Below are positions 1-6,144 of a stretch of 13,089 nt of DNA, one piece after another (position 1 is the stretch's first letter; each line of letters begins with the position of its first letter). The notes under the pieces were generated by a model, which was not told the DNA's origin, did not search any database, and worked only from the letters and a program-made list of their open reading frames with translations. The stretch comes from Xanthomonas translucens pv. translucens DSM 18974 (GTDB lineage: Bacteria; Pseudomonadota; Gammaproteobacteria; Xanthomonadales; Xanthomonadaceae): positions 1 to 13,089 of the forward strand of contig NZ_CAPJ01000396.1 in assembly GCF_000331775.1 (NCBI RefSeq), given 5' to 3'. The position numbers were made by a program, and so were the translations under genes.

Positions 1-48
1 CAGCAGGCGGTCGAGGCGTTCCAGCAGGTTGTCGTGGGCAGGCTTCAT
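1..48 (-). CDS. Partial CDS, N-terminal 16 codons only
   Basis: An ATG at 46-48 on the minus strand opens a frame that stays open to the left edge and reads MKPAHDNLLERLDRLL. It starts 43 bases after the stop of the HAD phosphatase gene on the same strand, so it may be the next gene of that transcription unit. The short peptide looks like an amphipathic helix with regularly spaced leucines. That is not enough to name a family. A DUF815-type AAA ATPase is one possibility from memory of similar N-termini, but this is a guess. I see no good Shine-Dalgarno sequence before the ATG. Confidence 0.5.
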   Translation of the reverse strand, partial: MKPAHDNLLERLDRLL

Positions 49-91
49 GGCGGATTCGGCGCGTCGGCTGCGGCGCGCCGCAGGGCGAGGG

Positions 92-682
92 TCAGGCGAC
101 GCGGCGTCCGCCGTACCAGCGCTCGTGGGCCAGCGCCAGCATCGGCCGGTCCTCGCGGCTGTCGCCGTAGGCGTAGACGCGCCGATAGGCGGCCACATCG
201 TAGCGCGCGCGGATCAGGCGCGCTTTGTGCGGCCCGCAATCGCCATCGGCGTAGCGGCCGGTCAGCCGGCCGTCGCGCGCTTCCAGGCGGTTGCAGATCA
301 GCGCCAGCCCGTGCTGTTCGCACCAGGGTTGCAGGTACAGGTCCAACGATCCGGATACCAGCACCACGCGGTCGCCCTGCGCCTGGTGCCAGGCGATGCG
401 CTGCATCATCTGCGGCCGCAGCAGCGTCGGCAGCACCTCGTGCGCATACGCCCGGGCCTGCGCGGCGATCTCTCCCGCGGCCCGGCCGGCGAACACGCTC
501 CGCGTGACCCGCCTGCGGATCGCCTGCGCCGACACCAGGCCCAGCCGATAGCCGGCCAACCACGGCCCCACCGACCACTTCGCCCGCGCCAATTGCTGCG
601 GCGTGGCGACGCGGCGCAGGAACCGCGCATAGGTATCGGTGGTAGTGACGGTGTGGTCGAAGTCGCACAGGGCTAAGTGCAT
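92..682 (-). CDS. HAD-family (SerB-like, subfamily IB) phosphatase
   Basis: Predicted 196-residue cytosolic hydrolase of the haloacid dehalogenase superfamily, of the phosphoserine-phosphatase-like group. All four HAD motifs are visible: motif I CDFDHTVT with the nucleophile Asp7 and acid/base Asp9, motif II VVLVSGS with Ser110, the motif III lysine at about Lys153 (HKARLI), and motif IV YGDSREDRP with Asp174 and Asp178. A helical cap lies between motifs I and II. The substrate cannot be read from the sequence; family members act on small phosphorylated metabolites. The ATG at 680-682 is chosen because motif I follows within seven residues, as is usual; upstream in-frame codons only translate a repeat tract. 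No Shine-Dalgarno sequence precedes this ATG. The gene lies 90 bases downstream of metG on the same strand. Confidence 0.85.
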   Translation of the reverse strand: MHLALCDFDHTVTTTDTYARFLRRVATPQQLARAKWSVGPWLAGYRLGLVSAQAIRRRVTRSVFAGRAAGEIAAQARAYAHEVLPTLLRPQMMQRIAWHQAQGDRVVLVSGSLDLYLQPWCEQHGLALICNRLEARDGRLTGRYADGDCGPHKARLIRARYDVAAYRRVYAYGDSREDRPMLALAHERWYGGRRVA

Positions 683-772
683 GGGAATGTGGAATGGAGA
701 AACGGGAATGGGCAAAGCGGATTCATCGCAGTTGCAGGCGTTCTGCGATTCCCGATGCTCCATTCCCAGCTC
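683..772. repeat. GGGAATGG repeat tract with nested inverted repeats
   Basis: This 90-base gap between metG and the HAD gene holds GGGAATG at 683-689, GGAATGG at 691-697 and GGGAATGGG at 704-712. An inverted copy, CCATTCCC, lies at 760-767, so 704-711 and 760-767 can pair over 8 bases. Inside it, ATCGCA (725-730) and TGCGAT (744-749) form a second inverted pair. The tract touches the HAD start codon. There is no T-run, so it is not a typical intrinsic terminator. From memory, degenerate words of this kind occur between genes in xanthomonads. Confidence 0.6.
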
Positions 773-2845
773 TCAACGCACCGGCATGCCCGGCTGCGCG
801 CCGCTGTCGGCGTCGAGCAGCGCCAGCGCGCCGCCGTCGAAGCCGGCCGACAGGATCATGCCTTCGCTGAGGCCGAAGCGCATCTTGCGTGGGGCCAGGT
901 TGGCGATGAACACCACGCTGCGGCCGACCAGGGTTTCCGGCTCGGCGTAGCTGCCGCGGATGCCGGAGAAGATCTGCCGCTTGCCCAGTTCGCCGGCGTC
1001 CAGTTCGAAGCGCAGCAGCTTGTCCGAGCCCTCGACGCATTCGCAGACAAGCACCTTGCCGATGCGCAGGTCGAGCTTGGCGAAATCGTCGATGCCGATG
1101 GTGGCGGGACCGGGGGCCGGGGACCCGGGACCGGCAGAAGCAGGAGCGGAGGGCGCGGGTTTCGCTGCAGGCATCGGCGCGGTCGGGGCGGGGGCGAGGG
1201 TGTCCTTGGAGGCGTCGGTCATGGCGTCGATCAGTTTGGGGTCGATTCGGGTGAACAGCGGGGCGTAGGGCTGGATGACGTGCGCCAGCAGCGGCGCGTC
1301 GAGGTCGTCCCAGGCGCTGAGCGGTGCGCGTAGGAAGGCTTCCGCTTCAGCGCTGGTGCGCGGCAGCACCGGCTTCAGCGCGCCGGCCAGCACCCGGAAC
1401 AGGTTCAGGCCCTGCGTGCAGACCGCCTGCAGCTGCGCGTCGGCGCCGTCCTGCTTGGCGATCACCCACGGCTTGTGTTCGTCGATGTACTTGTTGGCCT
1501 CGTCGGCCAAGGCCATGGTCTGGCGGATCGCGCTGGCCGCGTCGTTGCGCTCGTAGGCGTCGCGGATCGGCGCCAGCGCGGCGACGAAGCGCGCGTACTG
1601 CGCCGGGTCCGGCAGCGCGTCGGCCAGCTTGCCGCCGAAACGCTTGTCGATGAAGCCGGCGCAGCGGCTGGCCAGGTTGACGAACTTGCCGACCAGGTCG
1701 GCGTTGACCCGCGTCACGAAGTCGCCCAGGTTCAGATCGAGATCGTCGACCCCGCCGGACGACTTGGCGGCGAAGTAGTAGCGCAGCGCTTCCGGTTCCA
1801 GGCCCACGTCCAGATAGGTGCGCGCCATCACGAAGGTGCCGCGCGACTTGGACATCTTGGCGCCGTCCACCATCAGGTAGCCGTTGACGTGCAGCCGGGT
1901 CGGCGCGCGGTGGCCGGTGCCGTGCAACACCGCCGGCCAGAACAGGCCGTGGAAGTTGACGATGTCCTTGCCGATGAAATGGTGCAGTTCGGTGGCGGTG
2001 CCGGCCGCCAGGTGCGGTTCGAATGCTTCGCCCTGGCGCGCGCACAGGTTCTGGAAGCTGCTCAGGTAGCCGATCGGCGCGTCCAGCCACACGTAGAAAT
2101 ACTTGCCCGGCTGGCCGGGGATCTCGAAGCCGAAATACGGCGCATCGCGCGAGATGTCCCAGGCGCGCAGCCCGCCCTCGCTGTCCAGCCACTCCATCAG
2201 CTTGGCCTTGACCCCGGGCAGGGCCACATCGCCGGCCAGCCACTGCCGCAGGAAGCCGTCGAAGCGGCCGACTTCGAAGAAGAAGTGCTCGGAGTCGCGC
2301 AGTTCCGGGGTGGCGCCGGAGATCACCGACTTCGGCTCCTTCAGCTCGGTCGGCGCATAGGTGGCGCCGCAGACCTCGCAGTTGTCGCCATACTGGTCGG
2401 CGCTGCCGCAGTTGGGGCAGATGCCCTTGATGTAGCGGTCGGGCAGGAACATGCCCTTGGCCGGATCGTAGAACTGCGCCACCGAGCGCCGCGCGATGTG
2501 GCCGCCGGCGTCGAGCTTGGCGTAGAACGCCTCGGTCAGCGCGCGGTTGGCGGCCGAGTTGGTCGAATCGTAATGATCGAAGGCCACGCCGAACGCGGCG
2601 AAATCGCGCTCGTGGCTGGCCTGGATGTTGGCGATGAAGTTCTCCGGAGTGACCCCGGCCTTCTCCGCGGCGAGCATGATCGGCGTGCCGTGGGTGTCGT
2701 CGGCGCAGACGAACCAGGTGCGGTCGCCGCGCAGCCGCCGCGCGCGCACCCAGATGTCGGCCTGGATGTAACCGACCAGATGGCCCAGGTGCAGCGGGCC
2801 ATTGGCGTAAGGCAGGGCGGTGGTGACGAGAGCGGTGCGGGTCAT
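773..2845 (-). CDS. metG: Methionyl-tRNA synthetase
   Basis: Class I aminoacyl-tRNA synthetase (690 residues) that charges methionine onto initiator and elongator tRNA-Met in the cytosol. The Rossmann catalytic domain carries the HIGH signature as HLGH (His19-His22) and the KMSKS loop at 330-334. A zinc-binding insert has two CxxC pairs (Cys143/146 and Cys156/159), as in the long MetG1 type. An anticodon-binding helical domain follows. A Pro/Ala-rich linker (about 550-583) leads to a C-terminal EMAP/Trbp111-like tRNA-binding domain (about 585-690, with DLRIGKV, FSGIRG and NLAPRKMRFGLSEGM), which normally dimerises the enzyme. Length fits the proteobacterial family. The frame is open upstream to 3022, but that extension only translates the GGGACTC repeats and the terminator; homologues begin close to the TALPYANG motif, so the ATG at 2843-2845 is chosen. 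Confidence 0.97.
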   Translation of the reverse strand: MTRTALVTTALPYANGPLHLGHLVGYIQADIWVRARRLRGDRTWFVCADDTHGTPIMLAAEKAGVTPENFIANIQASHERDFAAFGVAFDHYDSTNSAANRALTEAFYAKLDAGGHIARRSVAQFYDPAKGMFLPDRYIKGICPNCGSADQYGDNCEVCGATYAPTELKEPKSVISGATPELRDSEHFFFEVGRFDGFLRQWLAGDVALPGVKAKLMEWLDSEGGLRAWDISRDAPYFGFEIPGQPGKYFYVWLDAPIGYLSSFQNLCARQGEAFEPHLAAGTATELHHFIGKDIVNFHGLFWPAVLHGTGHRAPTRLHVNGYLMVDGAKMSKSRGTFVMARTYLDVGLEPEALRYYFAAKSSGGVDDLDLNLGDFVTRVNADLVGKFVNLASRCAGFIDKRFGGKLADALPDPAQYARFVAALAPIRDAYERNDAASAIRQTMALADEANKYIDEHKPWVIAKQDGADAQLQAVCTQGLNLFRVLAGALKPVLPRTSAEAEAFLRAPLSAWDDLDAPLLAHVIQPYAPLFTRIDPKLIDAMTDASKDTLAPAPTAPMPAAKPAPSAPASAGPGSPAPGPATIGIDDFAKLDLRIGKVLVCECVEGSDKLLRFELDAGELGKRQIFSGIRGSYAEPETLVGRSVVFIANLAPRKMRFGLSEGMILSAGFDGGALALLDADSGAQPGMPVR
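1105..1133. repeat. GC-rich GGGACC/GGGGCC tract inside the metG linker
   Basis: Within metG, positions 1105-1133 repeat words such as GGGACC, GGGGCC and GGGACCC. They closely resemble the intergenic GGGACTC and GGGTCCC units at 2897-2938 and 3034-3054. On the coding strand they give Gly, Pro, Ser and Ala residues (about 571-581) at the end of the flexible linker before the tRNA-binding domain. Origin from an intergenic repeat is an inference from word similarity only. Confidence 0.4.
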
Positions 2846-2853
2846 GGCGAACG

Positions 2854-2872
2854 GCGATCCGTGGGGGATCGC
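2854..2872 (-). promoter_or_regulatory. Hairpin in the metG 5' leader
   Basis: GCGATCC (2854-2860) and GGATCGC (2866-2872) form a perfect 7-base inverted repeat with a 5-base loop, 8 bases upstream of the metG ATG on the minus strand. The only Shine-Dalgarno-like triplet near the start (GGA) is in this stem, so the structure could limit ribosome access. A second short palindrome, GCGATTATCGC, lies directly upstream at 2871-2881 and includes a GATAAT word that could serve as a -10 box on the minus strand, but no convincing -35 box accompanies it. Confidence 0.4.
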
Positions 2873-2896
2873 GATTATCGCATTAGTCGTGGAGCG

Positions 2897-2938
2897 GGGA
2901 CTCGGGACTCGGGACTCGGGACTCGGGACTCGGGACTC
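2897..2938. repeat. Tandem repeat (GGGACTC)6
   Basis: Six perfect head-to-tail copies of the 7-mer GGGACTC run from 2897 to 2938, followed by a broken copy (GGGATCA). The tract sits between the metG start and the bidirectional terminator. A set of three units in opposite orientation lies at 3034-3054. From memory, arrays of this heptamer are scattered between genes of Xanthomonas and relatives. Copy number is likely to vary between strains. Confidence 0.9.
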
Positions 2939-2942
2939 GGGA

Positions 2943-2974
2943 TCAAAAAAGGCGCCTTGCGGCGCCTTTTTTGA
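2943..2974. terminator. Bidirectional intrinsic terminator
   Basis: A near-perfect palindrome: TC, six A, GGCGCC, a TTGC loop, GGCGCC, six T, GA. The stem has six G/C pairs at its tip, extended by A-T pairs, and each strand ends in a run of six T. It can therefore stop transcription in both directions. On the minus strand it lies about 85 bases after the stop of the DUF2147 gene and about 100 bases before the metG start, so it should separate these two genes and leave metG dependent on its own promoter. Confidence 0.92.
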
Positions 2975-2993
2975 CTTTGGAACTGCATCGGAA

Positions 2994-3011
2994 GCTGGCA
3001 GCGTCGCCAGC
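2994..3011. repeat. Small hairpin in the DUF2147 3' region
   Basis: GCTGGC (2994-2999) and GCCAGC (3006-3011) form a perfect 6-base stem with a 6-base loop. It lies in the 3' untranslated region of the DUF2147 transcript between the inverted GGGACTC units and the terminator. It has no T-run and its role is unknown. Confidence 0.35.
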
Positions 3012-3033
3012 GCCTGCTTCAAGCGGCTGTTCC

Positions 3034-3054
3034 GAGTCCCGGGTCCCGAGTCCC
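3034..3054. repeat. Inverted GGGACTC units (GAGTCCC, GGGTCCC, GAGTCCC)
   Basis: Three adjacent 7-mers in the opposite orientation to the array at 2897-2938, with the middle one changed by one base. They end 4 bases from the DUF2147 stop codon. Together with the left array they can form a stem of about 21 pairs with one mismatch, enclosing about 95 bases that contain the intrinsic terminator. Confidence 0.75.
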
Positions 3055-3058
3055 GGCC

Positions 3059-3511
3059 TCATTCCCTGATCCATGTCTGCGTCCGCCCCAGCGCCTCGAT
3101 GCCGATGTAGCCGCGCATCTGCAGCTTCTTGCCGCCGTCGCTGAGGGTGATCTTGGCCTTGTAGGTCTTGCCCTTGGCCGGGTCCAGCACCGAACCGCCG
3201 CTCCACACCGCGGCGGCGTCCGGCTTCAGTCCCCACAGGATGGTCATGCCCTTGATCGGCTTGCCTTTCTGCGCGCCGTCGCACTTGTCGCACAGCGGGT
3301 TGGGGCCATGGTTGGACTGCAGGATCTCGACGACCTTGCCGCTCAGCGTGCCGTTGCCGGCCTGCTCGATCTGTACGATCGACTTGGGCTTGCCGGTCTC
3401 GTCGTCGATGGTCTGCCAGCGGCCGACCGGCGAGGTGTCGGCAGCCTGCGCGACGAACGCGGCCAGGCTCAGCGGCAGGGCCAGCATCAGGGTCTTGAAG
3501 GTGGTGCGCAT
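3059..3511 (-). CDS. Secreted DUF2147-family protein
   Basis: Predicted 150-residue exported protein. Residues 1-23 form a signal peptide: positive start (MRTTFK), hydrophobic core (LMLALPLSLAAFV) and a likely AQA-AD cleavage site. The mature part, starting near SPVGRWQTIDDETGKPKSIV, matches the DUF2147 pattern, with PVGxWxTIDDxTGK at the front, a CDKC pair (Cys74, Cys77) after NPLC, and a C-terminal GYIGIEALGRTQTWIR strand. The fold is expected to be lipocalin-like; the biochemical role is unknown. The CxxC pair could form a disulfide in the periplasm. A strong Shine-Dalgarno sequence (GGGAGGGGA) precedes the ATG at 3509-3511 and fixes the start. The gene appears monocistronic because the terminator at 2943-2974 follows it. 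Confidence 0.88.
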   Translation of the reverse strand: MRTTFKTLMLALPLSLAAFVAQAADTSPVGRWQTIDDETGKPKSIVQIEQAGNGTLSGKVVEILQSNHGPNPLCDKCDGAQKGKPIKGMTILWGLKPDAAAVWSGGSVLDPAKGKTYKAKITLSDGGKKLQMRGYIGIEALGRTQTWIRE

Positions 3512-3568
3512 GTGTCCCCTCCCAGGGTATGTGCCAAGCGGTCGGCGCGATGCCGGCCTGGGACCGAC

Positions 3569-3597
3569 TGTATACCCAAGCGTATGGTGCTGGGAAT
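3569..3597 (-). promoter_or_regulatory. Possible promoter for the DUF2147 gene
   Basis: A minus-strand TATACA (-10-like) lies at 3569-3574, about 58 bases before the start codon. At 17-base spacing the -35 position (3592-3597) reads ATTCCC, a poor match. The rest of the gap 3512-3764 shows no gene that I can support. Confidence 0.22.
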
Positions 3598-3706
3598 CGC
3601 CGGCCGCAGGCGGTTCAGCGCGTCGCTGGCGCCCTTCAGATCCGACAGTCGACATCGGGCTGCCGCTACGTGGTCGCGGCGCCTCTGGACGTCGCTTGCA
3701 TAGCGG

Positions 3707-3764
3707 GCGACGCAAACCCAGCGGAATAGGAGAACGCAGTCGAATCGACGCGGGCTTGCGTCGC
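3707..3764. repeat. Alternative hairpins downstream of gloA2
   Basis: CGACGC (3746-3751) and GCGTCG (3758-3763) make a 6-base stem with a 6-base loop directly after the gloA2 stop. The same right-hand bases can instead pair in the 9-base inverted repeat GCGACGCAA (3707-3715) with TTGCGTCGC (3756-3764). The two pairings exclude each other. There is no T-run, so a role as transcript end or 3' stabiliser is only a possibility. Confidence 0.4.
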
Positions 3765-4160
3765 TTATTCGATCTCGTACAGTTCCAGCGGCAGGTCGTC
3801 CGGGTCGGCGAAGAAGGTGAAGCGGCGCCCGGTGTATTCGTCGACGCGGATCGGTTCGGCGACCACGCCGTGCGCCTGCAGGTGGGCGACGGCGGCATCC
3901 AGGTCGTCCACGCGCAGCGCCAGGTGGCGCAGGCCGCAGGCTTCCGGGCGGCTGGGCCGCGGCGGCGGTGCGGGGAAGGAGAACAGTTCGATCTGGGTGC
4001 CGTCGGGCAGGGCCAGGTCCAGCTTCCAGGACTCGCGCGCGTCGCGGTAGACCTCGGCGATCGCGCGCAGGCCGAGGATCCGGCAGTAGAACGCCTTCGA
4101 GCGCGCGTAGTCGGAGGCGATGATCGCCACGTGGTGCACGCCGCGCAGGGTCAGGCTCAT
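3765..4160 (-). CDS. gloA2: VOC-family metalloenzyme, GloA2/YaeR type
   Basis: A 131-residue single-domain vicinal-oxygen-chelate protein. As I recall E. coli YaeR (GloA2), the match is close along nearly the whole length: the VHHVAIIASDYARSKAFYC start, ELFSFP, RPSRPEACGLRHLA, IRVDEYTGRRFTFF and LPLELYE. The usual four metal ligands are present as His9 or His10, Glu58, His79 and Glu126, so a divalent metal site is expected. The family is annotated as a putative glyoxalase, but the true substrate of YaeR is, to my knowledge, not established. The start codon overlaps the stop of the upstream VOC gene in an ATGA arrangement, which implies translational coupling. The longer open frame upstream is the neighbouring gene read in another frame. 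Confidence 0.93.
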   Translation of the reverse strand: MSLTLRGVHHVAIIASDYARSKAFYCRILGLRAIAEVYRDARESWKLDLALPDGTQIELFSFPAPPPRPSRPEACGLRHLALRVDDLDAAVAHLQAHGVVAEPIRVDEYTGRRFTFFADPDDLPLELYEIE

Positions 4161-4522
4161 CGGCACAGCGCCTGGCCGAACTGCAACAGGTGGCCGTCCG
4201 GATCGTGGATCGCGAACTCGCACATGCCGTAGGCGAAGTCCTCGATCGGATAGGCGACGCGCGCGCGCGGCTGCAGCCGCTGCCACCAGGTGTCCACATC
4301 ATCGGTGCGGAAGTACAACGAGCCGGGAAAGCCGGCAACGGCAGCATCGGTGGACGCCTGCTGCGCGGCCAGCATCAATGCCAGCGCCCCATGTCGCAGC
4401 GAGGCCCAGCCGGCGTCTGCGCCACCGCCCTCGATGCGGAAATCCAGCGTCTGGGTGTAGAACGCCAGCGCCGCGGCAAGGTCGGCGCTGCGCAGCATCG
4501 GCGTCAACGCGGTGAGGGTCAT
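4157..4522 (-). CDS. VOC-family protein, bleomycin-resistance/glyoxalase-like
   Basis: A 121-residue VOC protein with two beta-alpha-beta-beta-beta modules. The first runs from TALTPMLRSADLAAALAFYT; the second ends in the family signature YGMCEFAIHDPDGHLLQFGQ. Unlike its partner gloA2, it lacks the canonical metal ligands: Pro-Met replaces the first histidine region and Gln114 sits where the last glutamate would be. A binding or sequestering role, as in bleomycin-resistance proteins, is therefore more likely than glyoxalase I chemistry; the ligand is unknown. The ATG at 4520-4522 has GGAG six bases upstream. A TTG four codons earlier overlaps that Shine-Dalgarno and is rejected. It is the first gene of a two-gene unit and diverges from mmuP. 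Confidence 0.85.
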   Translation of the reverse strand: MTLTALTPMLRSADLAAALAFYTQTLDFRIEGGGADAGWASLRHGALALMLAAQQASTDAAVAGFPGSLYFRTDDVDTWWQRLQPRARVAYPIEDFAYGMCEFAIHDPDGHLLQFGQALCR

Positions 4523-4641
4523 GCGCAGCTCCAAGTGCGGAAGGAAGCGGGAGGCGAGCCATCGTCGAGCATAGCGCAGCGTCGCGCCCGTAGCTGAGGC
4601 GCGGCGCCGGGTATGTGCGCAAGGGTCAGCGATGAAGCTGA

Positions 4642-4664
4642 TTTATACCGATGCCCATGCATGG
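4642..4664 (+). promoter_or_regulatory. Possible mmuP promoter/operator region
   Basis: An AT-rich TTTATACC at 4642-4649 is the only -10-like word in the GC-rich gap before mmuP; no good -35 box stands at 17 bases. A perfect 10-base palindrome, CCATGCATGG, follows at 4655-4664, near where transcription would begin. It could be an operator, or chance. No MetR-type TGAA-N5-TTCA site and no SAM or SAH riboswitch fold is evident to me. Confidence 0.25.
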
Positions 4665-4698
4665 CAGGATGTGGGTCTCGCCCTATGCCGTGGATGCC

Positions 4699-6144
4699 AT
4701 GCGCGCTCTCGATGAACTGCCGCCGGCGCGCTTCCAGCGCACTATGCAGGTCCGCCACCTGGTGATGTTGTCGCTGGGTGGGGTGATCGGGACCGGCCTG
4801 TTCTTCAATACCGGCTACATCATCGGCACCAGCGGCGCGTTCGGCACGGTGGCTGCGTATTTGATCGGCGCGCTGGTGGTGTATCTGGTGATGTTGTGCC
4901 TGGGCGAGTTGTCGGTGGCGATGCCGGAAACCGGTGCGTTCCATGTCTACGCCGCGCGCTACCTCGGGCCGGCCACTGGTTTCGCGGTGGCATGGCTGTA
5001 CTGGCTGACCTGGACGGTGGCGCTGGGTTCCAGCCTCACGGCCGCCGCGTTCTGCATGCAGTATTGGTTTCCGCGCTCGCCGGTGTGGGGCTGGTGCCTG
5101 CTGTTCGGCGCGCTGATCTTCGGCTTGAACATGTTCTCTTCGCGCTGGTTCGCCGAGAGCGAATTCTGGTTCGCGCTGGTCAAGGTATTGGCCATCCTCG
5201 CCTTCATCGTGTTCGGTGGTGCTGCAGTGGTCGGCTGGCTTCCTTACGCCGATGGTTCCCCGGCGCCGGGCTGGCGCTACCTGCTCGGTCCGGTGCCGTT
5301 GACGCACGCGTCGCTGTCCGATCGGCTGTTCCCGAATGGTGCCTTGCCGATCCTGATGACCATGGTGGCGGTGAATTTCGCGTTCTCCGGCACCGAATTG
5401 ATCGGCATCGCTGCCGGCGAGACCGAGCACCCGCAGCGCGCAATCCCGATCGCGATCCGCACCACAATGGCGCGCCTGCTGATTTTCTTCATCGGCACCG
5501 TGCTGGTTCTGGCGGCGTCGCTGCCGATGCAGCAGGCCAGCGTGGTGCAGAGTCCGTTCGTGACCGTGTTCGAGAAGATCGGCCTGCCCTATGCGGCCGG
5601 CGTGCTCAACGTGGTGATCCTGACCGCGATCCTGTCGGCGGCCAACTCCGGGCTGTACGCCTCGGCGCGCATGCTGTGGTCGCTGGCCGAACAACGCACA
5701 CTGCCACGCGCGTTCGCGCGGCTGACCCGGCGCGGCATCCCGCTGGTCGCGCTGTGCTTCAGCATGCTCGGCGGGCTGCTGGCGCTGCTGACCGGCGTGG
5801 TCGCCGCCGATACCGTGTTCGTGGCGATCTCGGCCATCTCCGGCTTTGCGGTGGTCGCGGTATGGCTGAGCATTTGCGCCTCCCACTATGCATTCCGCCG
5901 CGCGTACCTGCGTTCCGGCGCGCCGCTGGCGGCGCTGCACTACCGCGCGCCATGGTTTCCGTTGACGCCGATACTGGGCTTCGCGCTGTGCCTGCTGGCC
6001 TGCATCTGCCTGGCCTTCGATCCGGCGCAGCGCATCGCCCTATGGTGCGGGCTACCCTTCGTGGCAGCCTGCTACGCCGGCTATTTTCTCACGCAACGGT
6101 GGCGTCCATCCCATGTCGAAAACGGAACCGACCATGCCCCATAA
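4699..6144 (+). CDS. mmuP: S-methylmethionine permease
   Basis: Amino acid-polyamine-organocation (APC) superfamily transporter of the inner membrane, with about 12 hydrophobic segments. The N-terminus [22 protein letters not shown] contains the APC substrate-binding loop of TM1 (GGVIGTGLF, about residues 27-35). The loop [16 protein letters not shown] is typical of the AAT subfamily. It imports S-methylmethionine, a plant sulfur-transport compound, for the methyltransferase encoded directly downstream. The assignment rests on this pairing, because APC permeases are hard to separate by sequence alone. The 481-residue form from the ATG at 4699 is preferred since it begins just before the conserved region; an ATG at 4651 would add 16 unremarkable residues. 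Neither has a strong Shine-Dalgarno. The 3' end overlaps mmuM by 11 bases. Confidence 0.88.
   Translation: MRALDELPPARFQRTMQVRHLVMLSLGGVIGTGLFFNTGYIIGTSGAFGTVAAYLIGALVVYLVMLCLGELSVAMPETGAFHVYAARYLGPATGFAVAWLYWLTWTVALGSSLTAAAFCMQYWFPRSPVWGWCLLFGALIFGLNMFSSRWFAESEFWFALVKVLAILAFIVFGGAAVVGWLPYADGSPAPGWRYLLGPVPLTHASLSDRLFPNGALPILMTMVAVNFAFSGTELIGIAAGETEHPQRAIPIAIRTTMARLLIFFIGTVLVLAASLPMQQASVVQSPFVTVFEKIGLPYAAGVLNVVILTAILSAANSGLYASARMLWSLAEQRTLPRAFARLTRRGIPLVALCFSMLGGLLALLTGVVAADTVFVAISAISGFAVVAVWLSICASHYAFRRAYLRSGAPLAALHYRAPWFPLTPILGFALCLLACICLAFDPAQRIALWCGLPFVAACYAGYFLTQRWRPSHVENGTDHAP

Noticed and set aside
1475..2974. 499-codon open frame on the plus strand antisense to metG
   Set aside because: It lies opposite a certain metG gene and its translation is rich in Arg, Gly, Val, Gln and Asp without any domain. 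Long antisense frames are expected in very GC-rich genes. Its end translates the GGGACTC repeats and terminator.
2846..3022. N-terminal extension of metG by 59 residues
   Set aside because: The extension is a translation of the GGGACTC array and terminator stem; the conserved protein starts at the ATG ending at 2845.
2897..3054. CRISPR array
   Set aside because: The 7-base units are contiguous with no spacers; this is a simple tandem repeat.
3168..4232. 354-codon plus-strand frame across the DUF2147 and VOC genes
   Set aside because: It spans the antisense of two well-supported genes and an intergenic gap, and shows no domain.
4655..4664. CCATGCATGG as a firm operator
   Set aside because: A single 10-base palindrome cannot be called a regulator site from one sequence; kept only as a low-confidence possibility.
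4519..5940. 473-codon open frame on the minus strand antisense to mmuP
   Set aside because: The product is dominated by Gln, His, Arg and Gly, typical of reading the complement of a membrane-protein gene. mmuP on the other strand has clear APC motifs.
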